A DNA stretch of 64,000 bases from Deltaproteobacteria bacterium (GTDB lineage Bacteria > Desulfobacterota > Binatia > Binatales > Binataceae), in assembly GCA_021780755.1 (NCBI GenBank), contig JAJXYF010000026.1, positions 62,001 to 126,000 of the forward strand, read 5' to 3'. The notes beneath the pieces are model-generated. The model saw only the letters and a program-made list of their open reading frames with translations. It was not told the DNA's origin and did not search any database. This document shows, piece by piece, positions 11,282-19,739 of this stretch. A program made the position numbers and the translations under genes. Position 1 is the stretch's first letter. Each line of letters begins with the position of its first letter.

Positions 11282-12451
11282 CTAAACTGACTGGCCGATC
11301 GCCTCGACCACCCGCCGCGCCGCGTCGGCCATGTCGTTGGCGGCAATCACCTTGATGCCCGAGTCCTTCAGAATCTGCTTGCCCTTATCGACGTTGGTGC
11401 CTTCCATTCGCACCACCAGCGGGATGTTCAGCTTGACCTCGCGCGCCGCATCGACCACACCCTGCGCCAGTACGTCGCACAGCATGATACCGCCGAAAAT
11501 ATTGACCAGCACCGCCTTGACGCGATCGTCGCTCAGCAGAATGCGAAACGCCGCCGCAACCTTCTGCGAGTTTGCTCCGCCGCCGACATCCAGGAAATTG
11601 GCCGGCTCCGCGCCGTAGTACTTCACGATGTCCATCGTCGCCATCGCCAGGCCCGCACCGTTCACCATGCATCCGATATTGCCGTCGAGATGCACGTAGC
11701 TGAGGTCGTACTTGGAAGCCTCGGTCTCCGCCGGATCCTCCTCGTTGGCGTCGCGCAGCTCACGGATATCGGGATGGCGAAACAGGCCGTTGTCGTCAAA
11801 CGCCATCTTCGCGTCGAGGCAGATCACGTTGCCGTCCTTCGTTACTACCAGCGGATTGATTTCGATTAGCGACGCGTCAGTCTCGATAAAGGCGCGATAG
11901 AGCGCCGCGATCAGTGTGCCGAACTGCCCGACCTGCTTGTCTTTCAAACCCAACGCGAACGCGATTTTGCGCGCCTGGAATCCTGCCAGCCCGATCACCG
12001 GATCGATCGGTTCGGTCAAAATCCGATCCGGCGTCTTGGCCGCCACCTCTTCGATCTCCATGCCGCCCTCGGTGCTCGCGATCACCGCGACACTTTCCGC
12101 CTTGCGATCGACCACCATCCCGAGATACAGCTCGCGCGCCACTTCACTCGCCTGCTCCACATAGATCCGGCGCACCACGCGCCCCTCGGGCCCTGTCTGA
12201 TGCGTCACCAGCGGTTTGTCGAGGATCTTCGACGCAAACTCGCGGGCCTCAGCCGCACTCGCAATCAGCTTGACACCTCCGGCTTTGCCGCGCCCACCGG
12301 CGTGAATCTGCGCCTTGATCACGGCCTTGGGCTGTCCTAGCGTCTCGAACGCCTTGGCCGCTTCGTCCAGCGTTGACGCCGGCAATCCCTTGGGCACCGG
12401 CACGCCAAAACGCCCGAGTACCTGTTTGGCCTGAAATTCGTGGATATTCAT
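11282..12451 (-). CDS. sucC: Succinyl-CoA synthetase beta subunit
   Basis: The ATP-grasp beta subunit of succinyl-CoA ligase, 389 residues. It starts MNIHEFQAKQVLGRFGVPVP, has the ATP-grasp lid KAQIHAGGRGKAGGVK, metal ligands around EINPLVV and DAKMAFDDN, and the C-terminal GGANSQKV and NIFGGIMLCD motifs contacting the alpha subunit. It lies between mdh (76 bases upstream) and sucD, giving an mdh-sucC-sucD-ndk run that links malate oxidation, succinyl-CoA conversion and nucleotide balancing. Confidence 0.98.
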   Translation of the reverse strand: MNIHEFQAKQVLGRFGVPVPKGLPASTLDEAAKAFETLGQPKAVIKAQIHAGGRGKAGGVKLIASAAEAREFASKILDKPLVTHQTGPEGRVVRRIYVEQASEVARELYLGMVVDRKAESVAVIASTEGGMEIEEVAAKTPDRILTEPIDPVIGLAGFQARKIAFALGLKDKQVGQFGTLIAALYRAFIETDASLIEINPLVVTKDGNVICLDAKMAFDDNGLFRHPDIRELRDANEEDPAETEASKYDLSYVHLDGNIGCMVNGAGLAMATMDIVKYYGAEPANFLDVGGGANSQKVAAAFRILLSDDRVKAVLVNIFGGIMLCDVLAQGVVDAAREVKLNIPLVVRMEGTNVDKGKQILKDSGIKVIAANDMADAARRVVEAIGQSV

Positions 12452-12527
12452 GCGCTACCTTTGAGCGAAATCGTTGCTTCCGTCAGTCTCTCTCATCAAT
12501 CGTGTCGCGATGCGCGGCGCGCCAGCC

Positions 12528-13469
12528 TCACGCCCCAAGCACTTTGTCCATCGCGTCAACCAGCTCGCGGACATGCGCGACTGACGACTCGAACGCCTGC
12601 TTCTCCGCCGCCGTCAAATCGATCTGCACGATCCGCTCGACGCCGCCGCCACCAATCACCACTGGAACGCCCGCAAAAAGCCCGTTTACGCCGTATTCGC
12701 CCTCAAGGTACGCGGCGGCCGGCAGCACTTCCTTGCGATCGAGCATGAACGCCTCGACCATCCGGTAAACCGCGCTGCCTGCCGCATAATAGGACGAAGT
12801 CTTCATCAAGTTGACGATCTCGGCACCGCCGTTGCGCGTCCGTACCTCGATCTCCTCCAGCCGAGCGGCTTTGATCAGCTTGTCAACCGGCTGCCCTCCG
12901 ACCGTGGTGTAGCTGCGCACCGGCACCATGTCGTCGCCATGCCCACCGAGCACCATCGCGTTGACGCTGCCGACCGAAACGTCGAGCTCAGCCGCCAAAA
13001 ACGTCCGATAGCGCGCCGAATCGAGCACTCCCGCCTGGCCCACGATCCGATGTTTCGGCAGCCCCGTTACGCGCTTGAGCTGCGTCACCATCGCGTCCAG
13101 CGGATTGGTCACAGCGATCACGAACGCATTGGGCGCGTGCTGCTTGATCGCCTGTCCGACCGTATTCATAACGCCGGCGTTGATCTTCAGCAGGTCGTCC
13201 CGACTCATTCCAGGTTTGCGCGGCGATCCCGAGGTCACCACGATACAATCCGCACCCGCGACGTCCTTGATGTCAGTCGTACCGATCACGCTTACGTCAA
13301 TGCCGAGCACCGGCGCCGACTCCAGCATGTCGAGCGCCTTGCCTTGCGGCAGACCGTCGATAATGTCGTAGAGCACGATATCGCCGAGGCTCCGCAGGAA
13401 ACACAGATGGGCACAGGTGGCGCCGACATTGCCGGCGCCGATGAACGCGATTTTTTTTCTCATTGCCAC
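12528..13469 (-). CDS. mdh: Malate dehydrogenase (LDH-like, NAD-dependent)
   Basis: Converts malate to oxaloacetate. It belongs to the tetrameric LDH-like MDH group: IAFIGAGNVGATCAHL (NAD loop), an acidic Asp35 at the end of beta2 (LYDI) favouring NAD over NADP, and GSPRKPGMSRDDL with two substrate arginines (Arg84 and Arg90) marking it as malate rather than lactate dehydrogenase. The catalytic His is in GGHGDDMVP (about 178). It begins the minus-strand TCA run; a 250-base divergent spacer separates it from the SnoaL-like gene. Confidence 0.96.
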   Translation of the reverse strand: MAMRKKIAFIGAGNVGATCAHLCFLRSLGDIVLYDIIDGLPQGKALDMLESAPVLGIDVSVIGTTDIKDVAGADCIVVTSGSPRKPGMSRDDLLKINAGVMNTVGQAIKQHAPNAFVIAVTNPLDAMVTQLKRVTGLPKHRIVGQAGVLDSARYRTFLAAELDVSVGSVNAMVLGGHGDDMVPVRSYTTVGGQPVDKLIKAARLEEIEVRTRNGGAEIVNLMKTSSYYAAGSAVYRMVEAFMLDRKEVLPAAAYLEGEYGVNGLFAGVPVVIGGGGVERIVQIDLTAAEKQAFESSVAHVRELVDAMDKVLGA

Positions 13470-13718
13470 TTGGTTATCCGAAAATTGCGGCGAGTCGCCG
13501 CCGCTTGAGCGCTACTTATATCTTCGCCGTCGCCACTTTCGCAAATCTTCTGCAATATCTGATCGCGCAAAGTCCCATAAATGCGCGAGCGGGGCCTTCG
13601 GCAAACCCAGATTAAATATCAATCCCGTCCGTGGATGTGAAGCCATGAAACGAGTTTTGTCGCCGGGCGTCATAACATGCTAGACAGTTGTCAAATCCTC
13701 ACTCGGGAGGGACTAACC

Positions 13719-14237
13719 GTGGCAGCCGACCTCGAATCACGCGTTCGTGAATTGGAAAATCAGGTGCTCGAACTGCGCGATCGCGAAGCTATCCGCGATC
13801 TGCGCTACCGCTACCACGAGTATGTCAACGAGGGGAAATTCGCCGACATCCCCGGCCTTTTCACCGCCGATGGCCAACTCGACTTCGCTCATCTCGGCAA
13901 GGCGACTGGGCACGCCGAGATCGCGCGCTTTTTCGGCGCCCTCAATGCCAAGCCGGCGACCGGCGATAAGGACCGCCCGCGCATCACCTGGGTCAAGCAG
14001 TTCATTCACAATCATACGATTCAGTTGAACGGCGATCGCGGACAGGGTTTCTCCTACCTTGAGGCGAAGCCGATCTATAACGGCGAGGCCTTCCTGGTTG
14101 CCGCCCGCTACGACGACGAATACGTCCGGCAGGACGGCCAGTGGAAATTCAGGAAGATGAGCCTGGTGCCCTACTTCATGGTGCCACTGAAAGAAGGATG
14201 GGCGCAGGAGGACCGGCTCAAAATGCGCACGCATTGA
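13719..14237 (+). CDS. SnoaL-like / NTF2-fold protein
   Basis: A 172-residue alpha+beta barrel protein of the nuclear-transport-factor-2-like superfamily. It has an N-terminal coiled-coil helix (ESRVRELENQVLELRDREAI) followed by RYRYHEYVNEGKFADIPGLF, the usual SnoaL_4 opening of an aromatic/aliphatic-substrate pocket. I choose GTG 13719 because GGGAGG lies 9 bases upstream; an ATG at 13677 lacks a good site. Family members include ketosteroid-isomerase-like and scytalone-dehydratase-like enzymes, and many have no known reaction. It stands alone on the plus strand, divergent from mdh, convergent with icd. Confidence 0.75.
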   Translation: MAADLESRVRELENQVLELRDREAIRDLRYRYHEYVNEGKFADIPGLFTADGQLDFAHLGKATGHAEIARFFGALNAKPATGDKDRPRITWVKQFIHNHTIQLNGDRGQGFSYLEAKPIYNGEAFLVAARYDDEYVRQDGQWKFRKMSLVPYFMVPLKEGWAQEDRLKMRTH

Positions 14238-14309
14238 GGGTGCGCGCGTCGGCCATCAAGATCGCGTCGTCCTCATCACGAAGCCGAGCTAGCCCTCGAT
14301 CGAAAACAC

Positions 14310-14341
14310 CACGGCCGGGGCGGTTTCCCGTCCCGGCCGTG
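14310..14341 (-). terminator. Hairpin terminator between icd and the SnoaL-like gene
   Basis: A perfect 10-bp stem, CACGGCCGGG at 14310-14319 pairing with 14332-14341, separated by 12 bases. On the minus strand it lies 26 bases past the icd stop and is followed by GTGTTTTC, a weak T-tract. It sits in a convergent gap and could serve both genes. Confidence 0.65.
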
Positions 14342-14367
14342 ATGCTTAGCGGACCCGAGGGCGCGCG

Positions 14368-15612
14368 TTACATGTTATCGATGATCGCCTTGCCAAACTC
14401 CGAGCACTTGAGCAGCTTTGCCCCGCTCATCTGCCGCTCGAAGTCATAGGTGACGGTCTTGTTCGCGATGGTCTTTTCGATCGCGCGAATAATTCCGTCG
14501 GCCACTTCCTGCCAGCCCATGTGTTCGAACATCAGCACCCCCGACAGGATAACCGAGCCCGGATTGACCTTGTCTTGATTCGCGTACTTCGGCGCCGTGC
14601 CGTGCGTCGCCTCGAAGATCGCGTGGCCGGTGACGTAGTTGATATTGGCGCCCGGCGCGATCCCGATACCGCCGACCTGCGCCGCCATCGCGTCGGAGAG
14701 ATAATCGCCGTTGAGGTTCAGGGTCGCTACGACGTCGAATTCGTCGGGCCGCGTCAGAATCTGCTGTAGGGTGATGTCCGCGATCGCATCCTTCACCAAC
14801 AACTGTCCGGCCGGCGGATTACCTTCACAATCGTCCCATCCGATCGCCCTGCCCTTATATTCGCGGCGCACCAGGTCGTAGCCCCAGTCACGGAACGCGC
14901 CCTCGGTGAACTTCATGATATTGCCCTTATGCACGAAGGTCACGCTCTTGCGCTTGTGGGCAAGCGCGTAATTCAGCGCGGCGCGAATCAGCCGCTCCGA
15001 GCCTTCGCGAGAAACCGGCTTGATGCCGATGCCGGAGGTATTCGGGAAGCGGATATTCCTGACCCCCATCTCCTCTTGCAAAAATTTGATGAGTTTCTTG
15101 GCCTCGGCCGATTCCGCCGCCCACTCGATCCCGGCGTAAATGTCCTCGGTATTCTCGCGGAAGATAACGGTGTCGAGTTTTTCCGGATGCTTCACTGGGC
15201 TTGGCACGCCGGCGAAATAGCGCACCGGACGCAGGCACACATAAAGGTCGAGCATCTGGCGCAGCGCGACGTTGAGCGATCGGATGCCGCCGCCGATCGG
15301 TGTCGTCAGCGGCCCTTTGATCCCGACCAGGTATTCCTGGAACGCCTCGACCGTCTCGTCGGGCAGCCAGGTCTTCCATTGCGTGAACGGCTTTTCGCCC
15401 GCAAATACTTCCATCCAGGCGATCTTGCGCTTGCCCCCGTAAACCTTTTCCACCGCATGGTCGAACACATATTGCGAGGCGCGCCAGATATCAGGGCCAG
15501 TGCCGTCGCCCTCGATAAACGGAATTATCGGGCGGTCGGGTACGTGGAGTTTGCCATCAGCCAGTCGAATTTTTTCACCGTCGCCGGGAACCTTGATATA
15601 CTTGAACGCCAT
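14368..15612 (-). CDS. icd: NADP-dependent isocitrate dehydrogenase
   Basis: Oxidative decarboxylation of isocitrate to 2-oxoglutarate. The 414-residue protein is of the E. coli-type bacterial NADP-IDH group: [13 protein letters not shown], the substrate/phosphorylation loop [13 protein letters not shown] with Ser112, [33 protein letters not shown], and [16 protein letters not shown]. Ser112 matches the serine phosphorylated by AceK in enterics, but no aceK is seen in this window. It is transcribed alone, with a hairpin terminator at its 3' side and a dispersed repeat upstream. Confidence 0.97.
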   Translation of the reverse strand: MAFKYIKVPGDGEKIRLADGKLHVPDRPIIPFIEGDGTGPDIWRASQYVFDHAVEKVYGGKRKIAWMEVFAGEKPFTQWKTWLPDETVEAFQEYLVGIKGPLTTPIGGGIRSLNVALRQMLDLYVCLRPVRYFAGVPSPVKHPEKLDTVIFRENTEDIYAGIEWAAESAEAKKLIKFLQEEMGVRNIRFPNTSGIGIKPVSREGSERLIRAALNYALAHKRKSVTFVHKGNIMKFTEGAFRDWGYDLVRREYKGRAIGWDDCEGNPPAGQLLVKDAIADITLQQILTRPDEFDVVATLNLNGDYLSDAMAAQVGGIGIAPGANINYVTGHAIFEATHGTAPKYANQDKVNPGSVILSGVLMFEHMGWQEVADGIIRAIEKTIANKTVTYDFERQMSGAKLLKCSEFGKAIIDNM

Positions 15613-15766
15613 CTCTGTAATGCCTGCTTCTGTGACGAAGAATTTGCGCTCCGCGTAAGCGATTACGCCCGTCGGGTCGCCGTCAATAGCGCCATATCAT
15701 ATATCAAAGCTCCCGGATTGCCAGCGCATCCGCGCAGTCCCGGCAGCGCGCCTGAAACCGGGAGAG

Positions 15767-15849
15767 TTAATGAGGAACTCAAAATTTATAATTTTCTGAA
15801 ACCTCACAAGGTTTCAGACTTCCCATTTTAATAGGACCGCGAAGGTCCT
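15767..15849 (+). repeat. Dispersed intergenic repeat, copy A (core plus two hairpins)
   Basis: Core TGAGGAACTCAAAATTTATA (15771-15790) followed by a perfect 9-bp hairpin CTGAAACCT (15796-15804) / AGGTTTCAG (15809-15817) with loop CACA, then ACTTCCCATTTTAATAGG. A second 6-bp hairpin follows (15833-15838 with 15844-15849). It matches copies near 19.6, 29.7, 33.7, 43.7, 60.2 and 60.4 kb. It lies between the carbonic anhydrase 3' end and icd. Confidence 0.85.
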
Positions 15850-15911
15850 CGGCGATCGTTCGCCCTTGCGCATTTGCAGGACTTGGCCGACGACCCCGAG
15901 CGACGCGAGCG

Positions 15912-16520
15912 TCAATCGGTGAAAGTCGTTAATCCCGCGGTCCGCACTTCGAGGTCGGTCACCAGGCCGTTGGCCAGTGAATAGACCCATCCATGAACAT
16001 GCAGGTCTTGCCCGCGCGCCCATGCCTCTTGCACGAAAACGTCCGACGCGACGTTGTTCACTTGTTTGATCACGTTGAGTTCGCACAACCGGTCGAGACG
16101 CGCGTGCGCATCGGCGATCGCGTCGAGTTCCTCGCGATGTTCATGAAAGAGTTCGCGGATCGGATGGAGCCAATGGTCCACCAGGCCGCGTCGTTTGCCG
16201 TCCACCGCCGCCCGCACTCCGCCGCAACCATAATGGCCCACCACGATGATGTGCTTGACCTTCAACACCTCGACGGCGAACTGCAGCACCGAGAGATAGT
16301 TTGCGTCTTGCGGCGGCGCCAGGTTAGCGACATTGCGATGGACGAACAGTTCACCCGGCGCCAGCCCGACAATCTCGTTGGCGGGCACCCGGCTGTCGGC
16401 GCATCCGATCCACAGATATTCAGGTGCCTGCTGGCGCTCGAGTCGCTTGAAAAACTCGCCGTCGGCCGCGACCATCCGCTCCGCCCAGGCTCGGTTGTTA
16501 GCTTTTAAATGTTCCAGCAC
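15912..16520 (-). CDS. can: Beta-class carbonic anhydrase
   Basis: Interconverts CO2 and bicarbonate. The 202-residue protein has the beta-class zinc ligands Cys40 (with Asp42 and Arg44 in GCADSRVPANEI), His96 and Cys99 (VVGHYGCGG). LFVHRNVANL precedes them as in the family. It stands alone, divergent from the acyl-CoA dehydrogenase gene. Its last codons run into the tail motif that follows repeat copy A, so the repeat has probably replaced or trimmed the native 3' end. Confidence 0.95.
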   Translation of the reverse strand: MLEHLKANNRAWAERMVAADGEFFKRLERQQAPEYLWIGCADSRVPANEIVGLAPGELFVHRNVANLAPPQDANYLSVLQFAVEVLKVKHIIVVGHYGCGGVRAAVDGKRRGLVDHWLHPIRELFHEHREELDAIADAHARLDRLCELNVIKQVNNVASDVFVQEAWARGQDLHVHGWVYSLANGLVTDLEVRTAGLTTFTD

Positions 16521-16640
16521 GCTGCCAACGATACTTCAATTTGCGGAAGCAACTCCAGTTGCCCTCCGCGCGCTTGCGGATCGAGCCGCCGCGATGTTAT
16601 CGAAAACCGGGACAGCAGCGAATTTGCCGGGGTTATTTCG

Positions 16641-17855
16641 ATGGATTTCCGCTTTACGCCCGAGGAAGACGCATTTCGCGCGAAGATTCATGCATGGCTC
16701 GAAACCACCACTCGGGCGGTGTTTGGCCGCGGACAGGACGGCCCCGGCGCCAGCACCGCCAGCCTGATGGACGTGGGCGACGAGTCGCGATGGCAGCGCC
16801 TCAAGCAATACCATCGCCGGCTCTACGACGCCGGCTACGCCGCGCTGCATTGGCCCAAGCAATACGGCGGCGGCGGCGCGACGCTCATCGAACAGGCCAT
16901 CTACCAGGACGAAGCGCTCAGCTTCGGGATGCCGCTCTACGGATGTAACCAGCTCGCCATCGATCGCATCGGACCCACCCTAATGTTCATGGGCACGCAG
17001 GCGCAGCAAGATCGCTATCTGCCGAGCATGCTGACCGGCGAGGAAATCTGGTGCCAGGGCTACTCCGAACCCAACGCCGGCTCCGACCTTGCCGGCTTAC
17101 AGACCCGCGCCGTGGTTGACGGCGATTCATTCGTCGTCAACGGGCAGAAGGTCTGGACCAGCCTCGCCCATCGGGCCGATTGGCAGGTGCTGCTGGTACG
17201 CACCGATAGCGAAGCGCCCAAGCACAAGGGTATCTCGTATCTGCTGGTGGACATGAAAAGCCCCGGTATCACGGTGCGTCCGCTGGTGCAGATAACCGGC
17301 GACGCCGGCTTCAACGAGGTCTTTTACGATAATGTCCGCGTGCCCAAGGAAAATCTGGTCGGCGAGATCAACCAGGGATGGCAGGTGTCGATCGCGACCT
17401 TGATGTACGAGCGCGTCTCGGGCGGCACACGCCATCCAGTCGAACGAACGATCAACGAGTTGCTCGAACTCGCAAAGCAGGTTCAGTTCGAGGGTATGCC
17501 GGCGCACCAGCACCCATATGTCCGCCAGAAGCTTGCGCAGTTCGCGGTCGAAGCGCGATGTCTGCGGCTCAGCCGTTACCGCTCGCTCACCTCGCAGCTC
17601 AAGGGCAAAATTCCCGGCCCCGAGAGCTCCTTCGGCAAGCTCTTCGCGACCGAACTCAACCTGCGCGTCGCGATGTTCGCTGACGAATTGCTCGGCCCCT
17701 ACGGCACGCTCGAAAAGGGCTCGCTCGGCGCCGTCGAGGGTGGCCGATGGTCACAGCGCACGCTGTCGGCGCGCGGCCTCACGATCGCCGCCGGCTCCAG
17801 CGAGATCCAACACAACATCATCGGCGAGCGTGTCCTGAAACTCCCAAAAGGCTAG
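16641..17855 (+). CDS. Acyl-CoA dehydrogenase
   Basis: A flavin-dependent acyl-CoA dehydrogenase of 404 residues. I place the start at ATG 16641 (MDFRFTPEEDAFRAKIHAWL); the open frame upstream to 16509 reads as non-family sequence. GYSEPNAGSDLAGLQTRA and NGQKVWTSLAHRADW are the FAD-binding motifs, and GSSEIQHNIIGERVL lies at the C-terminus. The overall pattern resembles the actinobacterial/proteobacterial FadE-type enzymes used on cyclic or branched acyl-CoAs; substrate is not assignable. It is transcribed alone and ends before a long inverted repeat. Confidence 0.93.
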   Translation: MDFRFTPEEDAFRAKIHAWLETTTRAVFGRGQDGPGASTASLMDVGDESRWQRLKQYHRRLYDAGYAALHWPKQYGGGGATLIEQAIYQDEALSFGMPLYGCNQLAIDRIGPTLMFMGTQAQQDRYLPSMLTGEEIWCQGYSEPNAGSDLAGLQTRAVVDGDSFVVNGQKVWTSLAHRADWQVLLVRTDSEAPKHKGISYLLVDMKSPGITVRPLVQITGDAGFNEVFYDNVRVPKENLVGEINQGWQVSIATLMYERVSGGTRHPVERTINELLELAKQVQFEGMPAHQHPYVRQKLAQFAVEARCLRLSRYRSLTSQLKGKIPGPESSFGKLFATELNLRVAMFADELLGPYGTLEKGSLGAVEGGRWSQRTLSARGLTIAAGSSEIQHNIIGERVLKLPKG

Positions 17856-17869
17856 CCGTCACGCCCCTT

Positions 17870-17910
17870 CCGTCATCCTTAGCGGCGGTTGCCGGCGCGA
17901 AGGATGACGG
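17870..17910 (+). terminator. 11-bp inverted repeat after the acyl-CoA dehydrogenase
   Basis: CCGTCATCCTT (17870-17880) pairs perfectly with AAGGATGACGG (17900-17910) around a GC-rich 19-base interior that can itself fold. It begins 15 bases past the stop. No T-tract follows, so it may be a palindromic intergenic repeat rather than a true terminator. The sequence to about 18000 resembles the tail after repeat copy A. Confidence 0.55.
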
Positions 17911-18072
17911 ACCACGACGGCCTCTGGATCGTTCGCTCTCGCCTTTTCGCGGGACTTGGACGCCTAGTCGAGCATCGCGATCGTCAATTGATGAAACAAA
18001 CGATTTCACAAAGGACCAACCGCTGGGGTTGTGTACAGTCGCATACCAACACGATTGACTGAGGACTTCGCG

Positions 18073-18723
18073 ATGGAAACCTTCGAGATTGCAATGCGGC
18101 ATGAAAATATGACCACAGCCGGAGCGCCAGCCATTGCCGGCCACCTCAAGTACTCGGTTGGCAACCGGAGCGCCGGCGAACTCGTCGTCAACGACGCCAG
18201 CTATGGACCCAACGGCAAAGGCGCCCGCGTCGCCTTCACGATCGTAGATTCGCCCTTCGGCCGAATCCTTGTCGCCGCCACCACGACCGGCGTCTGCTGG
18301 ATCGGCCTCTGCGACTCCTACTCGCGACTCGAACGCGAACTACGCGCCGATCTGCCGGCGGCGGAAATTGTCCGGGACGCCCCCGCGATCGCCGTGCCCG
18401 CAAAATTGATCGTCGAATACATCAGTGGGCAAATCCGCGAAATCGCGCTGCCACTCGACCTTCGCGCGACGCCCTTTCAGATCGCCGTGTGGCGTGAGCT
18501 GTGCTCGATCCCGTGGGGCGCCACGCGATCATACGGCGATATCGCGCGCCGGCTCGGACGGCCCGACGCTTCGCGCGCGGTCGGCCATGCCAACGGCTCC
18601 AATCCGCTCGCGATCGTCATCCCGTGCCATCGCGCGATCGGCGCCGACGGCTCCCTCACCGGCTATCGATGGGGTCTGGAGTACAAGCGGCGCCTGCTCG
18701 ACCACGAGTTTTTCAGCGATTGA
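18073..18723 (+). CDS. ogt: O6-alkylguanine-DNA alkyltransferase
   Basis: Suicidal repair of O6-methylguanine by transfer of the alkyl group to a cysteine. The acceptor is Cys185 in VIPCHRAIG, preceded by the GNRxxH-like AVGHANGSNPLAI DNA-intercalation loop and the PWGATRSYGDIARRLG helix-turn-helix. I choose ATG 18073 with GAGG 8 bases upstream; 18031 is an alternative. About 55 residues precede the core Ogt/Ada domain and match nothing I recognise; there is no Ada zinc domain (no four-Cys set). Confidence 0.92.
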   Translation: METFEIAMRHENMTTAGAPAIAGHLKYSVGNRSAGELVVNDASYGPNGKGARVAFTIVDSPFGRILVAATTTGVCWIGLCDSYSRLERELRADLPAAEIVRDAPAIAVPAKLIVEYISGQIREIALPLDLRATPFQIAVWRELCSIPWGATRSYGDIARRLGRPDASRAVGHANGSNPLAIVIPCHRAIGADGSLTGYRWGLEYKRRLLDHEFFSD

Positions 18724-18774
18724 CGAGCAACCCGACAGTCTCGACATGACTTTTTGGACTGCTCGCGATGTCGC

Positions 18775-19482
18775 TCACGTGCCCTGGATTGGCGCGGCCC
18801 AGCGCCCGAAGATCGTGTCGCCGATCTTTCCGAGCGCCGGCAGACGTTGCTCCGCCTCGACCAGGATCGCGTCGCCATCGATCTCGACGCGCTTGAGCCC
18901 CTCGCCGAACTCACTGACCAACGCGGTCAGGATCTCGCGCGTCATCTCGGCGTGAAACAGAAAGCCGTACGCTTTGCCGCCATAGCGATATGCCTGCACC
19001 GGCGTGCGCTCCGACGAGGCGAGCGCAATCGCGTCCTTCGGCAGATCGAAGACGTCGCCATGCCAATGGGCCGCGACGAACTCCGCCGGCACTCCACGCA
19101 ACAAACGATCGTCCCTGGCGGCGTCACTCAGCCGCACCGGGAACCAGCCGATTTCGCGCTGTGCGCCGCGCCGCACTTCCGCCCCCAGTGTCGCCGCGAG
19201 CAGTTGACTGCCAAGACACACGCCCAGGATCGGCTTGTCGGCTTTGAGCGCGCTCTCGATCAGCGCCATTTCGTCACGAAGGTATGGATAACGGTCGAGT
19301 TGATAGACGGTCTGCGGACCGCCCATCACGATCAGGCCGCCGAGGCCCTTGACGTCGCTCGGTATCGGATGGCCGTCGAAGACGCGCACGTATTGCCACG
19401 CCAGCGCCGCCCCTTCGAGCGTCTCGGCGATCGCGCCGAGGTTTTCCGCCGGATGGTGTTGGAGGACGAGAATCTTGGCCAT
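18775..19482 (-). CDS. Class I glutamine amidotransferase (GMP synthase GATase-like)
   Basis: A free-standing GATase1 domain of 235 residues (start ATG 19482, MAKILVLQHHP). The triad is visible: nucleophile Cys89 in GVCLGSQLLA, and His177/Glu179 in LFHAEMT. It could hydrolyse glutamine or a gamma-glutamyl adduct; such orphan proteins are commonly labelled GMP synthase-like but lack the ATP-pyrophosphatase domain. It is convergent with ogt, with a 51-base gap, and divergent from the CoA-transferase cluster. Confidence 0.9.
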   Translation of the reverse strand: MAKILVLQHHPAENLGAIAETLEGAALAWQYVRVFDGHPIPSDVKGLGGLIVMGGPQTVYQLDRYPYLRDEMALIESALKADKPILGVCLGSQLLAATLGAEVRRGAQREIGWFPVRLSDAARDDRLLRGVPAEFVAAHWHGDVFDLPKDAIALASSERTPVQAYRYGGKAYGFLFHAEMTREILTALVSEFGEGLKRVEIDGDAILVEAEQRLPALGKIGDTIFGRWAAPIQGT

Positions 19483-19569
19483 CGAGTTCTCCACAAATTA
19501 TGCGCGAGCAGTGTGACTTAAAAGTATGAATCACGCCGTCGCCCGGTCAAGCCGGGTCCTGCAGGCGTA

Positions 19570-19616
19570 TTCCTGTTATTCAGGAAATCGAAACTTGAAG
19601 TTTTGCGGTCCTCAGC
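19570..19616 (-). repeat. Dispersed intergenic repeat, copy G
   Basis: On the minus strand it reads GCTGAGGACCGCAAAACTT, matching the core of the other copies, and then ends in a 6-bp hairpin TTCCTG/CAGGAA (19570-19575 with 19581-19586). The stem differs completely from copies A, D and E while its place is kept. A separate CCCGG-TCAAG-CCGGG hairpin lies at 19542-19556. It occupies the divergent gap before the CoA-transferase cluster. Confidence 0.75.
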
Positions 19617-19739
19617 GGCCGCTCTTGATCCTTGTCGAGGTTGTCCGCCGACAGATAGGATTTGCCTTCATCGCCGCGAAGGCGCTATTTGGAGAGTTTG
19701 GCTGTAAAGGCCTATTCATTTAAAGAGGCTCGAAAGACT

